DNA of 37,598 nt from Gammaproteobacteria bacterium (GTDB lineage: Bacteria; Pseudomonadota; Gammaproteobacteria; Natronospirales; REEB76): assembly GCA_028871235.1 (NCBI GenBank), contig JAGWNO010000002.1, positions 1-37,598 on the forward strand, read 5' to 3'. Made by a program: the position numbers and the translations under genes. The notes below the pieces were generated by a model. That model was given only the letters and a program-made list of their open reading frames with translations, had not been told where the DNA came from and ran no database searches. Within the stretch, counting starts at the first letter, position 1. The number at the start of each line of letters is the position of its first letter. Positions 1 to 8,225 of the stretch are shown one piece after another.

Positions 1-2
1 CA

Positions 3-647
3 CTGGCTGTTGCCGTATGTCCGATCTGTTTCGGCTTTGAAAAAACCGAAAGCGGCATCTATGTACAAAGCGGGATGCCTGTCGGAGAACAGGCGCTCAC
101 GAAGCGTGTGCTGGTACTCGCAGAGAATCGCATCCGGTATTTCTATGGCGACATTGAGTATCACCCGCGGGTCCTGATCTGCGCGACGCAGAAGTGTATC
201 GGCAGGATCGGGGGCGGCGATGCCACCAGCGGTTCAGTCGGAGCATTCGTGCTGCTCTTGGGCCCCAAGGGCATGAACGAGATCGATATTTCCCATGAGC
301 TGTCGCTCATCGAGGTCTCAGGTCGCATCGGAATATATCATTCGATCATGGACACGGTTCCGGCTTGGTTTGATGAAGGTGTTGCGGTGGTGGCATCGGA
401 TGCACCGGAGTTTGCGGCACTGGCGAAAGCTAACCAGAACGGCTGCCTTAATACACCCACTGATCATTTGCCCGTGGATAAGACGAGGTGGTTCGAGGAA
501 GCAAGTAAGTACCCGTTCATATACGCGCAAGCTGGATGCCGCGTGGCGGAGTGGATGGCTACCCGGGGCGGCAGCCACGGGATAAGCCGATTGCTGGCGC
601 GGATTGCGAAGGGCGAATCGTTTGATAGGGCGTATGCAGAACATTAG
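3..647 (+). CDS. Degenerate peptidase-MA-like exported protein (5' end outside window)
   Basis: The frame is open from the left edge, so the gene probably starts before the window. The first visible residues (LAVAVCPICFGFE) look like the end of a signal peptide. The first in-frame ATG is at 75. Counting from that Met, a HELS segment at residues 74-77 is followed about 20 residues later by PAWFDEG (97-103). This is the layout of zinc metallopeptidase-like proteins of the HExxH...WFxEG type. The second zinc histidine is replaced by Leu78, so the protein may be catalytically dead. Cysteines at 36 and 41 could form a disulfide. Function is unknown. The family resemblance is from memory of the motif layout, not from a search. 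Confidence 0.6.
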   Translation: MAVAVCPICFGFEKTESGIYVQSGMPVGEQALTKRVLVLAENRIRYFYGDIEYHPRVLICATQKCIGRIGGGDATSGSVGAFVLLLGPKGMNEIDISHELSLIEVSGRIGIYHSIMDTVPAWFDEGVAVVASDAPEFAALAKANQNGCLNTPTDHLPVDKTRWFEEASKYPFIYAQAGCRVAEWMATRGGSHGISRLLARIAKGESFDRAYAEH

Positions 648-729
648 TATAAGTCGCATGTGAACCTCATTACATCAAACATCCATTCGATGCGCCATTC
701 GCATGCATGTAACTCTATCGATCTAGGAT

Positions 730-1239
730 ATGGCGATGCCTGAAAAAGAACATCAAACTTTCGAAGGCGGCTGCACTTGCCGCGCGGTACGTTACCGCAT
801 GACCAGCGGGCCGCTGTTCGTGCACTGCTGCCATTGTCGCTGGTGCCAGCGCGAGACCGGGGCCGCAATTGCGCTCAACGCCATGATCGAAGCGAACCGG
901 GTAATGCTGTTGAAAGGCGAGGTGGAGATCGTCAACACACCCTCCAATAGCGGCAAGGGCCAGAAGATCAGCCGCTGTCTGGTGTGCCGTATCGCGCTGT
1001 GGAGCAATTACGCCGGGGCGGGGGATGCGGTGCGCTTCGTGCGGGTCGGGACGCTGGATGAGCCTGATCGCCTGCCGCCGGATATCCATATCTTCACATC
1101 ATCCAAACAGCCCTGGGTCGTGCTTCCGGAAAATACGCCCGCGGTGGCCGAGTATTACGATCGCAAGGCGTATTGGCCCAGGGAGAGTCTTGAGCGCCGG
1201 GCGGCATTGCTGGCCGCTGCGGGCCAGACGCCCCGCTAG
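730..1239 (+). CDS. GFA-domain zinc protein (CENP-V/Gfa family)
   Basis: This 169-residue protein has the cysteine pattern of the glutathione-dependent formaldehyde-activating (GFA) fold: C15 and C17 in GGCTC, a cluster at C33, C34, C36 and C39 (CCHCRWC), and a pair at C83 and C86. These cysteines bind zinc in characterised members. Most family members have no proven substrate, so formaldehyde chemistry should not be assumed. The second pair reads CLVC without the glycine usually next to the last cysteine. The ATG at 730 is used; a second in-frame ATG at 736 is possible. The next gene starts 4 bases after this stop, so the two are probably co-transcribed. Confidence 0.85.
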   Translation: MAMPEKEHQTFEGGCTCRAVRYRMTSGPLFVHCCHCRWCQRETGAAIALNAMIEANRVMLLKGEVEIVNTPSNSGKGQKISRCLVCRIALWSNYAGAGDAVRFVRVGTLDEPDRLPPDIHIFTSSKQPWVVLPENTPAVAEYYDRKAYWPRESLERRAALLAAAGQTPR

Positions 1240-1243
1240 CAAT

Positions 1244-1507
1244 ATGGATAGCTTCTGGCTTCACCACGGTCTCTGGTTCATCTTGTTCATGTGCTTCTTT
1301 CCGCGATTGACGCTGCTGTTTTCAAGCGTCCCGTTCGGCGGCCTGTTCTGGTGGCTGGGCTGGGTCTTTGCCCCGCGCCTGCTGGTCGCGATCCTGGCCA
1401 CTTACAACTATTGGGATACCAATTTTATTCTGTGCGTACTTGCCTGGATCTGGGCGCTGGCCGGCGAAGGCACCGAAAAGACCGTGGTCGTCAGGACTGC
1501 ACGCTAG
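1244..1507 (+). CDS. Small conserved membrane protein, two TM segments
   Basis: An 87-residue protein starting at ATG 1244, 4 bases after the GFA gene stop. It is rich in Trp, Phe and Leu, with two hydrophobic stretches (about residues 8-50, possibly a hairpin, and 61-72), a central FGGLFWWLGW patch, and a polar GEGTEK tail. I recall similar small proteins with a YWxTN segment followed by a GE..EK tail in other bacteria, but no function is known to me. The start was chosen from composition and spacing. The longer upstream extension in this frame overlaps the GFA gene and reads as low-complexity antisense-like sequence. Confidence 0.65.
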   Translation: MDSFWLHHGLWFILFMCFFPRLTLLFSSVPFGGLFWWLGWVFAPRLLVAILATYNYWDTNFILCVLAWIWALAGEGTEKTVVVRTAR

Positions 1508-1527
1508 CCTTGATCGCTTGCGAGGGT

Positions 1528-1728
1528 ATGTCTGTGAACAGCACCGAGACCGTTGATATCCAGTGCCCCTATTGCAGCGAGACTGTCGGGATCATCGTGG
1601 ATTGTTCCGTGGAGAATCAGAGTTATATAGAAGACTGCCAGGTGTGCTGCCGGCCCATCAATCTTGTGGTTGGCTTCGATAAATTGGGCGAGCCTGTTGT
1701 TAAGGCGTCACAGGAAGACGAGGTGTGA
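1528..1728 (+). CDS. CPXCG-motif cysteine-rich protein
   Basis: A 66-residue protein starting at ATG 1528. It has the CPYC motif at residues 13-16, C26, and a second group C37, C40, C41, followed by RPI and an acidic C-terminus. This matches the size and layout of the small CPXCG cysteine-rich family, which forms a zinc-ribbon-like knuckle and has no established role. The gene follows the small membrane protein after 20 bases and may share its transcript. A longer in-frame start upstream overlaps the membrane protein and is less likely. Confidence 0.8.
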   Translation: MSVNSTETVDIQCPYCSETVGIIVDCSVENQSYIEDCQVCCRPINLVVGFDKLGEPVVKASQEDEV

Positions 1729-1837
1729 GGTTTCAGATCGGGAGAGCGCGGCGTATAGCGAAGCACAGATTCCTGAACGGGCGGGATGCGGCTGCGCCGG
1801 TCGCAGGCGGCCCTGGCAGTTTTTCAGCCGTGTCGCT

Positions 1838-1996
1838 TCAGGACTGACCTGTTTCGTCTTTGGGAAGCACAGCGCCGCCGGCTTCCGGTGATTTGGCGAT
1901 TTTCTTGGCCTGCTTCTTCAGGCGCTTGTCTTCCTGCTTCTTTTTCCTGGCCAGGTCGCGCTGGCGCTTGTCGAACTGATAGTTAACTTTTGCCAC
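1838..1996 (-). CDS. Small lysine/arginine-rich conserved protein, GTG start
   Basis: On the minus strand a GTG at 1996-1994 opens a 52-codon frame ending in TGA at 1840-1838. An AGGAG ribosome-binding site lies five bases upstream (2006-2002). The product begins MAKVNYQFDKRQRDLARKKK, continues as a highly charged helix rich in Lys, Arg, Gln and Glu, and ends in a short Pro/Gly-containing tail. I recall similar tiny proteins beginning AKVNYQFEKRQ in other proteobacteria, with no known function. It may bind nucleic acid or ribosomes, judging only from charge. The good ribosome-binding site and the lack of any credible plus-strand gene here support it. Confidence 0.75.
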   Translation of the reverse strand: MAKVNYQFDKRQRDLARKKKQEDKRLKKQAKKIAKSPEAGGAVLPKDETGQS

Positions 1997-2168
1997 GGGT
2001 ACTCCTTCATGTTGAAGCCGCAGTATAAGGCAAGCATCGGCTCAAGGGGACTTTGCCCGGCAAACAAGCCGGTTGCGCCTCATCCGGTTATGAGTTATAT
2101 CCATTTTCGAGCGGTGATTCGCGGGTCTGCCAGGCCCGCTTGATCGAACCACCGGCCGGCGAAGCAGC

Positions 2169-3122
2169 ATGAAATACAAAGACTATTACGACGTGCTCGG
2201 TGTGAAACGCGGCGCCAGTGAGGCGGATATCAAGGCGGCTTACCGCAAGCTGGCGCGCAAATACCATCCCGACGTTTCCAAGGAGGCGGATGCCGAGAAG
2301 CGCTTCAAGGAGATCGCGGAGGCCTACCAGACACTCAAGGATGCGGAGAAGCGCGCCGCCTACGACCAGTTGGGCAAACAGCAGCCGGGACAGGATTTCA
2401 GGCCGCCGCCGGACTGGCAGCAGCAGTACGGCGACACACGGTTTTCATTCGACGATATCGACCTGGCTGACCTGTTTGCCGGTCTCCGCGGCGGCCGGCC
2501 GCGCTCCGGACAGGCGCGCACCAAGCTGCCGATTCCGGGACAGGATTATGAGATCCCGGTGAGCATCACGCTCGAGCAGGCCTATCGCGGCACCGACGTG
2601 GATATTGACCTGAGCATGCCGGAATACGATGCGGGTGGGGCGATGCGCCGGGTGCCGCGTACCTTCAAGGCGCACATCCACAAGGGCGCCACCGACGGAC
2701 AGCGGCTGCGGGTGCCGGGCAAGGGCGGGAAAGGATTCAACGGCGGCCGCGATGGCGATCTGTATCTCAACATCACGCTGCAGCCGCATCTTTTTTTCCG
2801 CGTGAGCGGCCACGACCTGTATATGGACCTGCCCTTGGCGCCGTGGGAGGCGGTGCTGGGTGCCAGCGTCGAAGTGCCGACGCCCGGTGGTCCGGTCCGG
2901 CTCAAGATATCCCCGGGGACCCAGGCCGGCCAGCAACTGCGTCTTCCCCGGCGCGGGCTGCCCAAGCCGCGTGCGGGCGAAGGCGATCTTTTCGCCATCG
3001 TGCAGATCGTGGTGCCCGGCAAAATCACTGAACAGCAACGCGCTTTTTACAAGCAGCTGGCTGAAGTCTCGAATTACGACCCGCGCAAGCAGTTCAAGCA
3101 GGAGGCGAGGAATGGGAACTGA
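2169..3122 (+). CDS. cbpA: DnaJ-like co-chaperone CbpA
   Basis: A 317-residue class II J-domain protein. Residues 1-69 form the J domain with the HPD motif at 33-35, which stimulates the ATPase of DnaK. A Gly/Arg-rich linker follows, and from about residue 115 the two substrate-binding beta-sandwich domains of the DnaJ C-terminal type. There is no zinc-finger cysteine domain, which separates it from DnaJ. It is of typical CbpA length (about 306). Its stop overlaps the start of the cbpM-like gene by 11 bases, the usual pairing of CbpA with its modulator. Confidence 0.95.
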   Translation: MKYKDYYDVLGVKRGASEADIKAAYRKLARKYHPDVSKEADAEKRFKEIAEAYQTLKDAEKRAAYDQLGKQQPGQDFRPPPDWQQQYGDTRFSFDDIDLADLFAGLRGGRPRSGQARTKLPIPGQDYEIPVSITLEQAYRGTDVDIDLSMPEYDAGGAMRRVPRTFKAHIHKGATDGQRLRVPGKGGKGFNGGRDGDLYLNITLQPHLFFRVSGHDLYMDLPLAPWEAVLGASVEVPTPGGPVRLKISPGTQAGQQLRLPRRGLPKPRAGEGDLFAIVQIVVPGKITEQQRAFYKQLAEVSNYDPRKQFKQEARNGN

Positions 3123-3438
3123 ACTCACTGAAGTGCTGTGGCTGGATGAGCACTCTGATCTGCCCCTGACAAGGCTGGCTGAACTGTCGGGCCTGTCGGA
3201 AGCGGAACTCCACGAGCTCACGGATTACGGCGTGCTTCCGCCGGCCGATCCTGACGCGGCACCGCTCGCCTATCGCGCCGATTGCATCGTGATAGCGAGG
3301 ACCGCCCGCCGCTTGCGTGATGAACTCGAGCTGGATGTGCATGGCCTGGCCTTGATCCTGACGCTGCTTGATCGTGTGCATGATCTCGAAGCGCAATTAT
3401 GCGACCTCAGGGCGCGGCAGCCGCGGCGGATCCGTTGA
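3112..3438 (+). CDS. cbpM: CbpM-type chaperone modulator
   Basis: A 108-residue protein from ATG 3112, preceded by a purine-rich ribosome-binding site (AGGAGGCGAGG) inside the end of cbpA. The N-terminus (LTRLAELSGLSEAELHELTDYG) resembles a MerR-like helix-turn-helix. The C-terminal half is helical (TARRLRDELELDVHGLALIL and on to the Arg-rich end), as in CbpM. In E. coli CbpM binds the CbpA J domain and inhibits its co-chaperone and DNA-binding activities. The 11-base overlap with cbpA suggests translational coupling. The longer open frame upstream is a shadow inside cbpA. Confidence 0.85.
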   Translation: MGTELTEVLWLDEHSDLPLTRLAELSGLSEAELHELTDYGVLPPADPDAAPLAYRADCIVIARTARRLRDELELDVHGLALILTLLDRVHDLEAQLCDLRARQPRRIR

Positions 3439-3508
3439 GACAGGTGCCAGGTGTTGATAAACCAGCTTGTATCCCGGGCCATTCGGTAAATCCCGCCCGC
3501 AGTTGCAT

Positions 3509-3538
3509 TTGGACTCACATCCCCTGTGAGGGTAAAGT
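3509..3538 (+). promoter_or_regulatory. Candidate promoter with inverted repeat upstream of the M3 peptidase gene
   Basis: TTGGAC (3509-3514) and TAAAGT (3533-3538) are separated by 18 bases. The spacer contains the inverted repeat CTCACA-TCCCC-TGTGAG (3514-3530). This could be a promoter with an operator or a hairpin in the spacer. The elements are only moderately close to consensus, so this is a weak call. Confidence 0.3.
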
Positions 3539-3604
3539 GCGGGTTCCGCGCCGGGCGCCCCGGATGTCCGGCGGGCTTGTTCAACCACCACGAGGAATCC
3601 CGCG

Positions 3605-5737
3605 ATGTTGCGCATTGTCACGCTTACCCTGGTCGGCGCGCTGCTGCTCGGTGCATCCAGCCTGTCCGCGGCTTCGGAGTCCGCTGCCATGAACCGTACC
3701 AACCCCTTGCTCACCCCCAGCGCCCTGCCGTTCCTAGCGCCGCCCTTCGACAAGATCAAGGACAGCGATTTCCAGCCGGCCCTGGAGGCGGGCATGAAGC
3801 GGCAACTCGCGGAGGTCGAGAAGATCGCCAACAATCCGGCGCCGCCGACTTTCCGGAACACGCTGGTGGCCCTGGAGAAGAGCGGACAGATGCTCACCCG
3901 CGTGAATCAGGTGTTCAACGTGCTCACCGGCGCCAATACCGACCCCGAGTTGCAGAAAGTGCAGGAGCAGGAGGCGCCCAAGCTCGCCGCCAGCCAGGAC
4001 GCCATCTATCTCAACGCCAGGCTGTTCAAGCGCATCCAGACCATCTATAACGAGCGCAACAAACTCAAGCTCGACCCCGAATCGCAGCGCCTGATCGAGT
4101 ACTACCATCAGCAGTTCGTGCTGGCGGGCGCCAAGCTTTCTCCCGCCAACAAGACCAAGCTCAAGAAGCTGAACGAGGAGGAAGCCAGCCTCAGCGCCAA
4201 ATTCGTCAACCAGCTGCTGGCCGGCACCAAGGCAGGCGCGCTGGTGGTGAACGACAAATCCGAACTGGCCGGCCTCTCGCGGGGCGAACTGGACGCTGCC
4301 GCCCAGGCCGCCAAGGCCCGCGGCCTCAAGGGCGAATGGGTGATCCCGCTGCAGAACACCACGCAGCAGCCCGCGCTGCGGTCGCTTACGGATCGGGCCA
4401 CGCGCGAGAAACTCTTCGAGGCGTCCTGGACCCGTACCGAACGCGGCGACGCCAACGATACCCGCGCCACGATTGCGAAGCTCGCCGAACTCCGCGCGCA
4501 GAAGGCGAAGCTGCTGGGTTACCCGGATTTCGCCGCCTGGAAACTTCAGGACCAGATGGCGAAAACGCCGGCTGCGGTGGAGGATTTCCTCAATAAGCTG
4601 ATCCCAGCCGCCACCCACAAGGCACGCGAGGAAGCCGCTGAAATCCAGCAGGTCATCAACCGGGATGGCGGCAAGTTTAAGCTTCAGCCCTGGGACTGGG
4701 AGTTGTACGCCCAGCAGGTGCGCAAGCAAAAATACGATCTGGATGAATCCCAGATCAAGCCCTATTTCGAACTCAACCGCGTGCTCAAGGACGGCGTGTT
4801 CTACGCCGCCCATGAACTCTACGGCCTGACATTCAAGGAACGCCACGACCTGCCGGTGTGGCAGCCCGATGTACGCGTGTTTGAGGTGTATGACTACAAC
4901 GGCAAGCCGCTGGGTCTGTTCTATTGCGATTACTTCAAACGCGACAACAAGTCAGGCGGCGCCTGGATGGACAACATGGTCACCCAGTCGAAGCTCCTGG
5001 GCCAGAAGCCGGTGATCTATAACGTGGCCAACTTCACCAAGCCGGCGCCGGGTCAGCCCGCACTCATCAGCTTCGACGACGTGACCACCATGTTCCACGA
5101 ATTCGGTCACGCGCTGCACGGCTTCTTCGCCAGCCAGGAATACCCGAGCCTGTCCGGCACCGCCGTGGCGCGCGACTTCGTGGAATTCCCGTCGCAGTTC
5201 AACGAGCACTGGGCGCTCAATCCCAAGGTGCTGGCGCATTACGCAATCAACTACAAGACCGGCCGGCCCATGCCGCAGGAGTTGGTGGACAAGATCAAGA
5301 AGGCCGCCACCTTCAACAAGGGCTACGACATGACCGAGTTGCTGGCGGCTGCCGATCTCGACATGCAGTGGCACATGCTGCCGGCGAGCGCGCCGCCGCA
5401 GAACGTGGATCAGTTCGAGACCGAGGCGCTCAAGAAAACCCATCTCGATCTGTCACAGGTGCCGCCGCGTTACCGTTCCAGCTATTTCCTGCACATCTGG
5501 GCCAACGGCTATGACGCCGGCTACTATGCTTACCTGTGGACCGAGATGCTGGCGGATGACGGTTATGGCTGGTTCCAGGAGCACGGTGGTCTGACGCGTG
5601 CCAACGGCCAGCGTTTCCGCGACATGATCCTGTCGCGCGGCAACACCGAGGACCTGGCGAAAATGTACCGCGATTGGCGCGGCCACGATCCCGAGATCGG
5701 GCCGATGCTCAAGGATCGCGGGCTGCAAGGCGACTGA
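3605..5737 (+). CDS. dcp: Exported M3-family oligopeptidase / peptidyl-dipeptidase (Dcp-like)
   Basis: A 710-residue zinc metallopeptidase of family M3. The N-terminus has a signal peptide (hydrophobic core LTLVGALLLG, likely cleaved near residues 22-25), so the enzyme should act in the periplasm. The zinc site is HEFGH at residues 498-502 with the downstream glutamate in the ARDFVEF region about 25 residues later. The C-terminal half carries the M3 signature stretch containing HIWANGYDAGYY. M3 enzymes degrade short peptides; Dcp removes C-terminal dipeptides. Length and domain order fit Dcp better than oligopeptidase A, which is cytoplasmic, but specificity cannot be read from sequence. The start at ATG 3605 follows GAGGA. 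Confidence 0.88.
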   Translation: MLRIVTLTLVGALLLGASSLSAASESAAMNRTNPLLTPSALPFLAPPFDKIKDSDFQPALEAGMKRQLAEVEKIANNPAPPTFRNTLVALEKSGQMLTRVNQVFNVLTGANTDPELQKVQEQEAPKLAASQDAIYLNARLFKRIQTIYNERNKLKLDPESQRLIEYYHQQFVLAGAKLSPANKTKLKKLNEEEASLSAKFVNQLLAGTKAGALVVNDKSELAGLSRGELDAAAQAAKARGLKGEWVIPLQNTTQQPALRSLTDRATREKLFEASWTRTERGDANDTRATIAKLAELRAQKAKLLGYPDFAAWKLQDQMAKTPAAVEDFLNKLIPAATHKAREEAAEIQQVINRDGGKFKLQPWDWELYAQQVRKQKYDLDESQIKPYFELNRVLKDGVFYAAHELYGLTFKERHDLPVWQPDVRVFEVYDYNGKPLGLFYCDYFKRDNKSGGAWMDNMVTQSKLLGQKPVIYNVANFTKPAPGQPALISFDDVTTMFHEFGHALHGFFASQEYPSLSGTAVARDFVEFPSQFNEHWALNPKVLAHYAINYKTGRPMPQELVDKIKKAATFNKGYDMTELLAAADLDMQWHMLPASAPPQNVDQFETEALKKTHLDLSQVPPRYRSSYFLHIWANGYDAGYYAYLWTEMLADDGYGWFQEHGGLTRANGQRFRDMILSRGNTEDLAKMYRDWRGHDPEIGPMLKDRGLQGD

Positions 5738-5848
5738 ACGCCGCCGCGATGATGGCAACGGGCCTGCGGCATGCCGGCCCGGGTTCTTATGCGAAGGTGA
5801 TGTGAGGCGGCACGCTCTATGAACATCTGATGATCCCGGCCAAATAAC

Positions 5849-5887
5849 GGACGCAGGCAGCCGCACACGGAGTGCGGCTGCCCGTCC
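5849..5887. terminator. Bidirectional terminator-like hairpin between convergent genes
   Basis: A perfect 11-base stem, GGCAGCCGCAC / GTGCGGCTGCC with loop ACGGA (5856-5882), is extended outward by GGACG (5849-5853) pairing with CGTCC (5883-5887) across a 2-base bulge. It lies between the convergent M3 peptidase and MFS genes. The T-tracts on both sides are poor, so it may act as an mRNA end-stabiliser as much as a terminator. Confidence 0.65.
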
Positions 5888-5897
5888 GCATCGCTTT

Positions 5898-7145
5898 TCA
5901 CGCCGGCGGAAACGATTCAAGTCTCTCCCGTTCCCGCAGTGCCGGGAACCTCCACATCCAGAGCGCCACCACTACCAGTGTGCCGATGCCGCCGATGAGG
6001 GTGGCGGGCACGGTGCCGAACCAGGTGGCGGTGAGACCGGATTCGAATTCCCCCAGTTGATTTGAGGTGTTGATGAAGATGGCGTTCACGGCGCTTACGC
6101 GCCCGCGCATCGCATCGGGGGTTTCCAGTTGCACCAGCGCTCCGCGGATGACCATGCTGATCATGTCCAGTGCGCCGAGGGCGGACAGTGCGGCGAGTGA
6201 CAGCGGGAACGAGGTGGACAGGGCGAACACGATGGTGCTGAGGCCGAAGCCCGCCACCGAGGCGAACATGATCCGGCCGACGCGGCGTTTCAATGGTCTA
6301 TGCGCCAGCCACACACCCATGGTGAGCGCGCCCACCGCCGGCGCCGCACGCAACAGGCCCAACCCCCACGGTCCGGTGTGCAGGATGTCCCGCGCAAACA
6401 CCGGCAGGAGCGCGGTGGCGCCGCCCAGCAGCACCGCGAACAGATCCAGCGAGATTGCGCCCAGCACCACCGGCCGATGACGGATGAAGGTGATGCCGGC
6501 GAACACGGTGCGGAGCGTGCGCGGCGCGCGATTCACTTGCGGGCGCCCGGTCCGCAGTCGCCACATCAGCAGCGCGGCACCAAAATACAGCACCCCCGCC
6601 ACGGCATACACCACGCCCGCTCCGGCCACGTAAAGGAAGCCGCCGAGCGCCGGTCCTGCGATCATGGCGGTCTGCCCGGCGGTGGCGCTGGCCGCCATGG
6701 CACGCGGTAACATTGCCGGTGGCACCAGTCCCGGCAGCAGCGCCTGCAGGGTCGGAAACTCGAAAGCCCTGGCGACGCCGATCACGAACACCATGGACAG
6801 GATTGCGGTCTGGTCATACCAGCGGAGGAAGCTGCCCGCTGCCAGCAGCCCGATGGCGAGTCCCTCGATCACTTGGCACGTGAGCACGATGCGGCGCCGC
6901 TCATAGCGGTCCGCCACATGGCCGGCGGGGAGCGCCAGCAGGAAGGAGGGCACGAACTGCGCCAGGCCGATGAGGCCGAGGGCGAAGGTGCTGCGGGTCA
7001 GGGCATAGATCTGCCAGCCCAGCGCCACCGACAGCATCTGGAAAGCGAAACCCGAGCCCACCCGCGCGCACCAGAACAGCAGGAAGGCCGGATGCTGTCG
7101 CAGCGAATGGCCGGTGGTCGGTGTGACGGGTGCGAGATCGGGCAT
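5898..7145 (-). CDS. MFS transporter, EntS-like (MFS_3)
   Basis: A 415-residue polytopic membrane protein with about 12 hydrophobic segments. The loop between TM2 and TM3 has the MFS signature GHVADRYERRRIV (about residues 75-87). The family resembles EntS-type drug/siderophore exporters, which work by proton antiport. The neighbours give no siderophore genes, so the substrate is unknown. The start at 7145 gives a polar N-terminus before TM1; no clear ribosome-binding site is visible. It is on the same strand as the acyltransferase gene upstream, 148 bases away. Confidence 0.82.
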   Translation of the reverse strand: MPDLAPVTPTTGHSLRQHPAFLLFWCARVGSGFAFQMLSVALGWQIYALTRSTFALGLIGLAQFVPSFLLALPAGHVADRYERRRIVLTCQVIEGLAIGLLAAGSFLRWYDQTAILSMVFVIGVARAFEFPTLQALLPGLVPPAMLPRAMAASATAGQTAMIAGPALGGFLYVAGAGVVYAVAGVLYFGAALLMWRLRTGRPQVNRAPRTLRTVFAGITFIRHRPVVLGAISLDLFAVLLGGATALLPVFARDILHTGPWGLGLLRAAPAVGALTMGVWLAHRPLKRRVGRIMFASVAGFGLSTIVFALSTSFPLSLAALSALGALDMISMVIRGALVQLETPDAMRGRVSAVNAIFINTSNQLGEFESGLTATWFGTVPATLIGGIGTLVVVALWMWRFPALRERERLESFPPA

Positions 7146-7176
7146 GGCATGCGGCGCGGTTCAGCGGGGTGCCAGT

Positions 7177-7195
7177 TTATCAGTGCGGCTGATAA
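7177..7195. promoter_or_regulatory. Inverted repeat upstream of the MFS gene
   Basis: A 7-base perfect inverted repeat, TTATCAG-TGCGG-CTGATAA, lies 32 bases upstream of the MFS start codon. Its size and place suit a repressor operator. No regulator gene is adjacent, so this stays a guess. Confidence 0.35.
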
Positions 7196-7293
7196 CCTTA
7201 TGTATTCCAACGGCCCGCTTCGACGACAGCCGTGCTCGGGCGCAAGCCCGGTGGCGTTACCTCGAGGCCCGCAGCGGGCAGAGATACTGATCC

Positions 7294-8091
7294 TCAGTCC
7301 CTGATTCTGTCACGTACCACCGCACGCGCCGCCTTCTTCGGCGGGTGCTGGAGCGCCGCGTGCGCGTGATCCGGTTCGCCGCAGTGCGCGAGGATGCGTG
7401 CGCGCACGCCGTCACGCAGCGCGCGTGCGTCCGCACCGCGCTTGCCGCCTGGATAGACGGCCGGCAGCACTTCGATCTCCACCTTGCCGGGACGGGGGCG
7501 CAGGGTATCAGCCGGCAGGATGCCGCGGGCACCGCGTATTACCACCGGCACCACCGGTATACCGGCGCGTGTCGCCGCCAGAAACGTGCCCAGTTGGAAG
7601 GGGCGCAGGCCGGGTTCGCGACGGAACGTACCTTCGGGGAACGCGCCTAACGAAACCCCGCCGCGCGCCAGATGGATGAGACGACCGGCATCGCTGCGCG
7701 CCGCTTTAGTATCGAAGCGCTCCACGAATTCTGATCCGAGCCGCGCCAGCAACCGGCCGAGCAGCGGCGCACGGGTCACCTCGCGCTTGATGACGAAGCC
7801 GAAACGCGGCGGCAGGGCGGCGGTGAGCAGCAGGCCGTCCAGGTAACTGGCGTGGTTGGCGGCCAGGAAGCAGGGCTCGGGGGGCAGGCGCTCAAGGCCC
7901 ATGACTTTCACCGGGATACCGGCCAGCCGGAACAGCATGCGACCCGCCTGCCGGGCGGAGCGCCGCCGCCGTGCCTGCCCCGGCACGCAGATCACGAACA
8001 CGGCGACCGGCGGGAGGAACAGCAGGGCCGCGAGCCAGGCTCGCAGCGGGAAGATCAGCCGATACAGGATACGCAGGGGGTGGTGTTGCAT
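7294..8091 (-). CDS. plsC: 1-acylglycerol-3-phosphate acyltransferase (PlsC family)
   Basis: A 265-residue inner-membrane acyltransferase. An N-terminal hydrophobic segment (about residues 18-37) anchors it. The catalytic motif is NHASYLD with H80 and D85. The substrate-binding block FPEGTFRR lies at 151-158, and a VPVVIRG motif follows. PlsC transfers an acyl chain to lysophosphatidic acid to make phosphatidic acid. The neighbours are not lipid genes, so this may be a second PlsC-like enzyme such as one for other lysolipids. It is divergent from xerD; the shared upstream region holds a CRP-type site. Confidence 0.85.
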   Translation of the reverse strand: MQHHPLRILYRLIFPLRAWLAALLFLPPVAVFVICVPGQARRRRSARQAGRMLFRLAGIPVKVMGLERLPPEPCFLAANHASYLDGLLLTAALPPRFGFVIKREVTRAPLLGRLLARLGSEFVERFDTKAARSDAGRLIHLARGGVSLGAFPEGTFRREPGLRPFQLGTFLAATRAGIPVVPVVIRGARGILPADTLRPRPGKVEIEVLPAVYPGGKRGADARALRDGVRARILAHCGEPDHAHAALQHPPKKAARAVVRDRIRD

Positions 8092-8163
8092 GGCCGCGGG
8101 CAGTATCCGGATTCAGCCCAAGGCCCGCAAGGCACGCGATAATAAACAATACTTAACATAAAT

Positions 8164-8179
8164 TGTGATGGACATCACA
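8164..8179. promoter_or_regulatory. CRP/Vfr-type binding site between plsC and xerD
   Basis: TGTGATGGACATCACA fits the CRP core TGTGA-N6-TCACA exactly and the wider TGTGAT-N4-ATCACA form. It is 73 bases from the plsC start and 89 bases from the xerD start, in an AT-rich stretch. Which gene it controls is not clear. A TATTAT element on the minus strand (8144-8139) would put the site near -40 of a plsC promoter. Confidence 0.6.
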
Positions 8180-8225
8180 GTTTTTATTGTTAAATCTAGG
8201 GAGACTAGCTCTCGATGGTTAAATG

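Noticed and set aside
1786..1986. A 66-codon open frame on the plus strand
   Set aside because: It is opposite the small lysine-rich gene, which has a proper ribosome-binding site and composition; the plus-strand frame has neither.
3734..4846. A 370-codon open frame on the minus strand
   Set aside because: It lies fully antisense to the M3 peptidase gene and has the repetitive Leu/Gly/Glu composition of a shadow frame.
8150..8224. A dif-like recombination site upstream of xerD
   Set aside because: XerD-half-like motifs occur, but none has a XerC-half match at the right 6-base spacing, so a real dif site is not supported.
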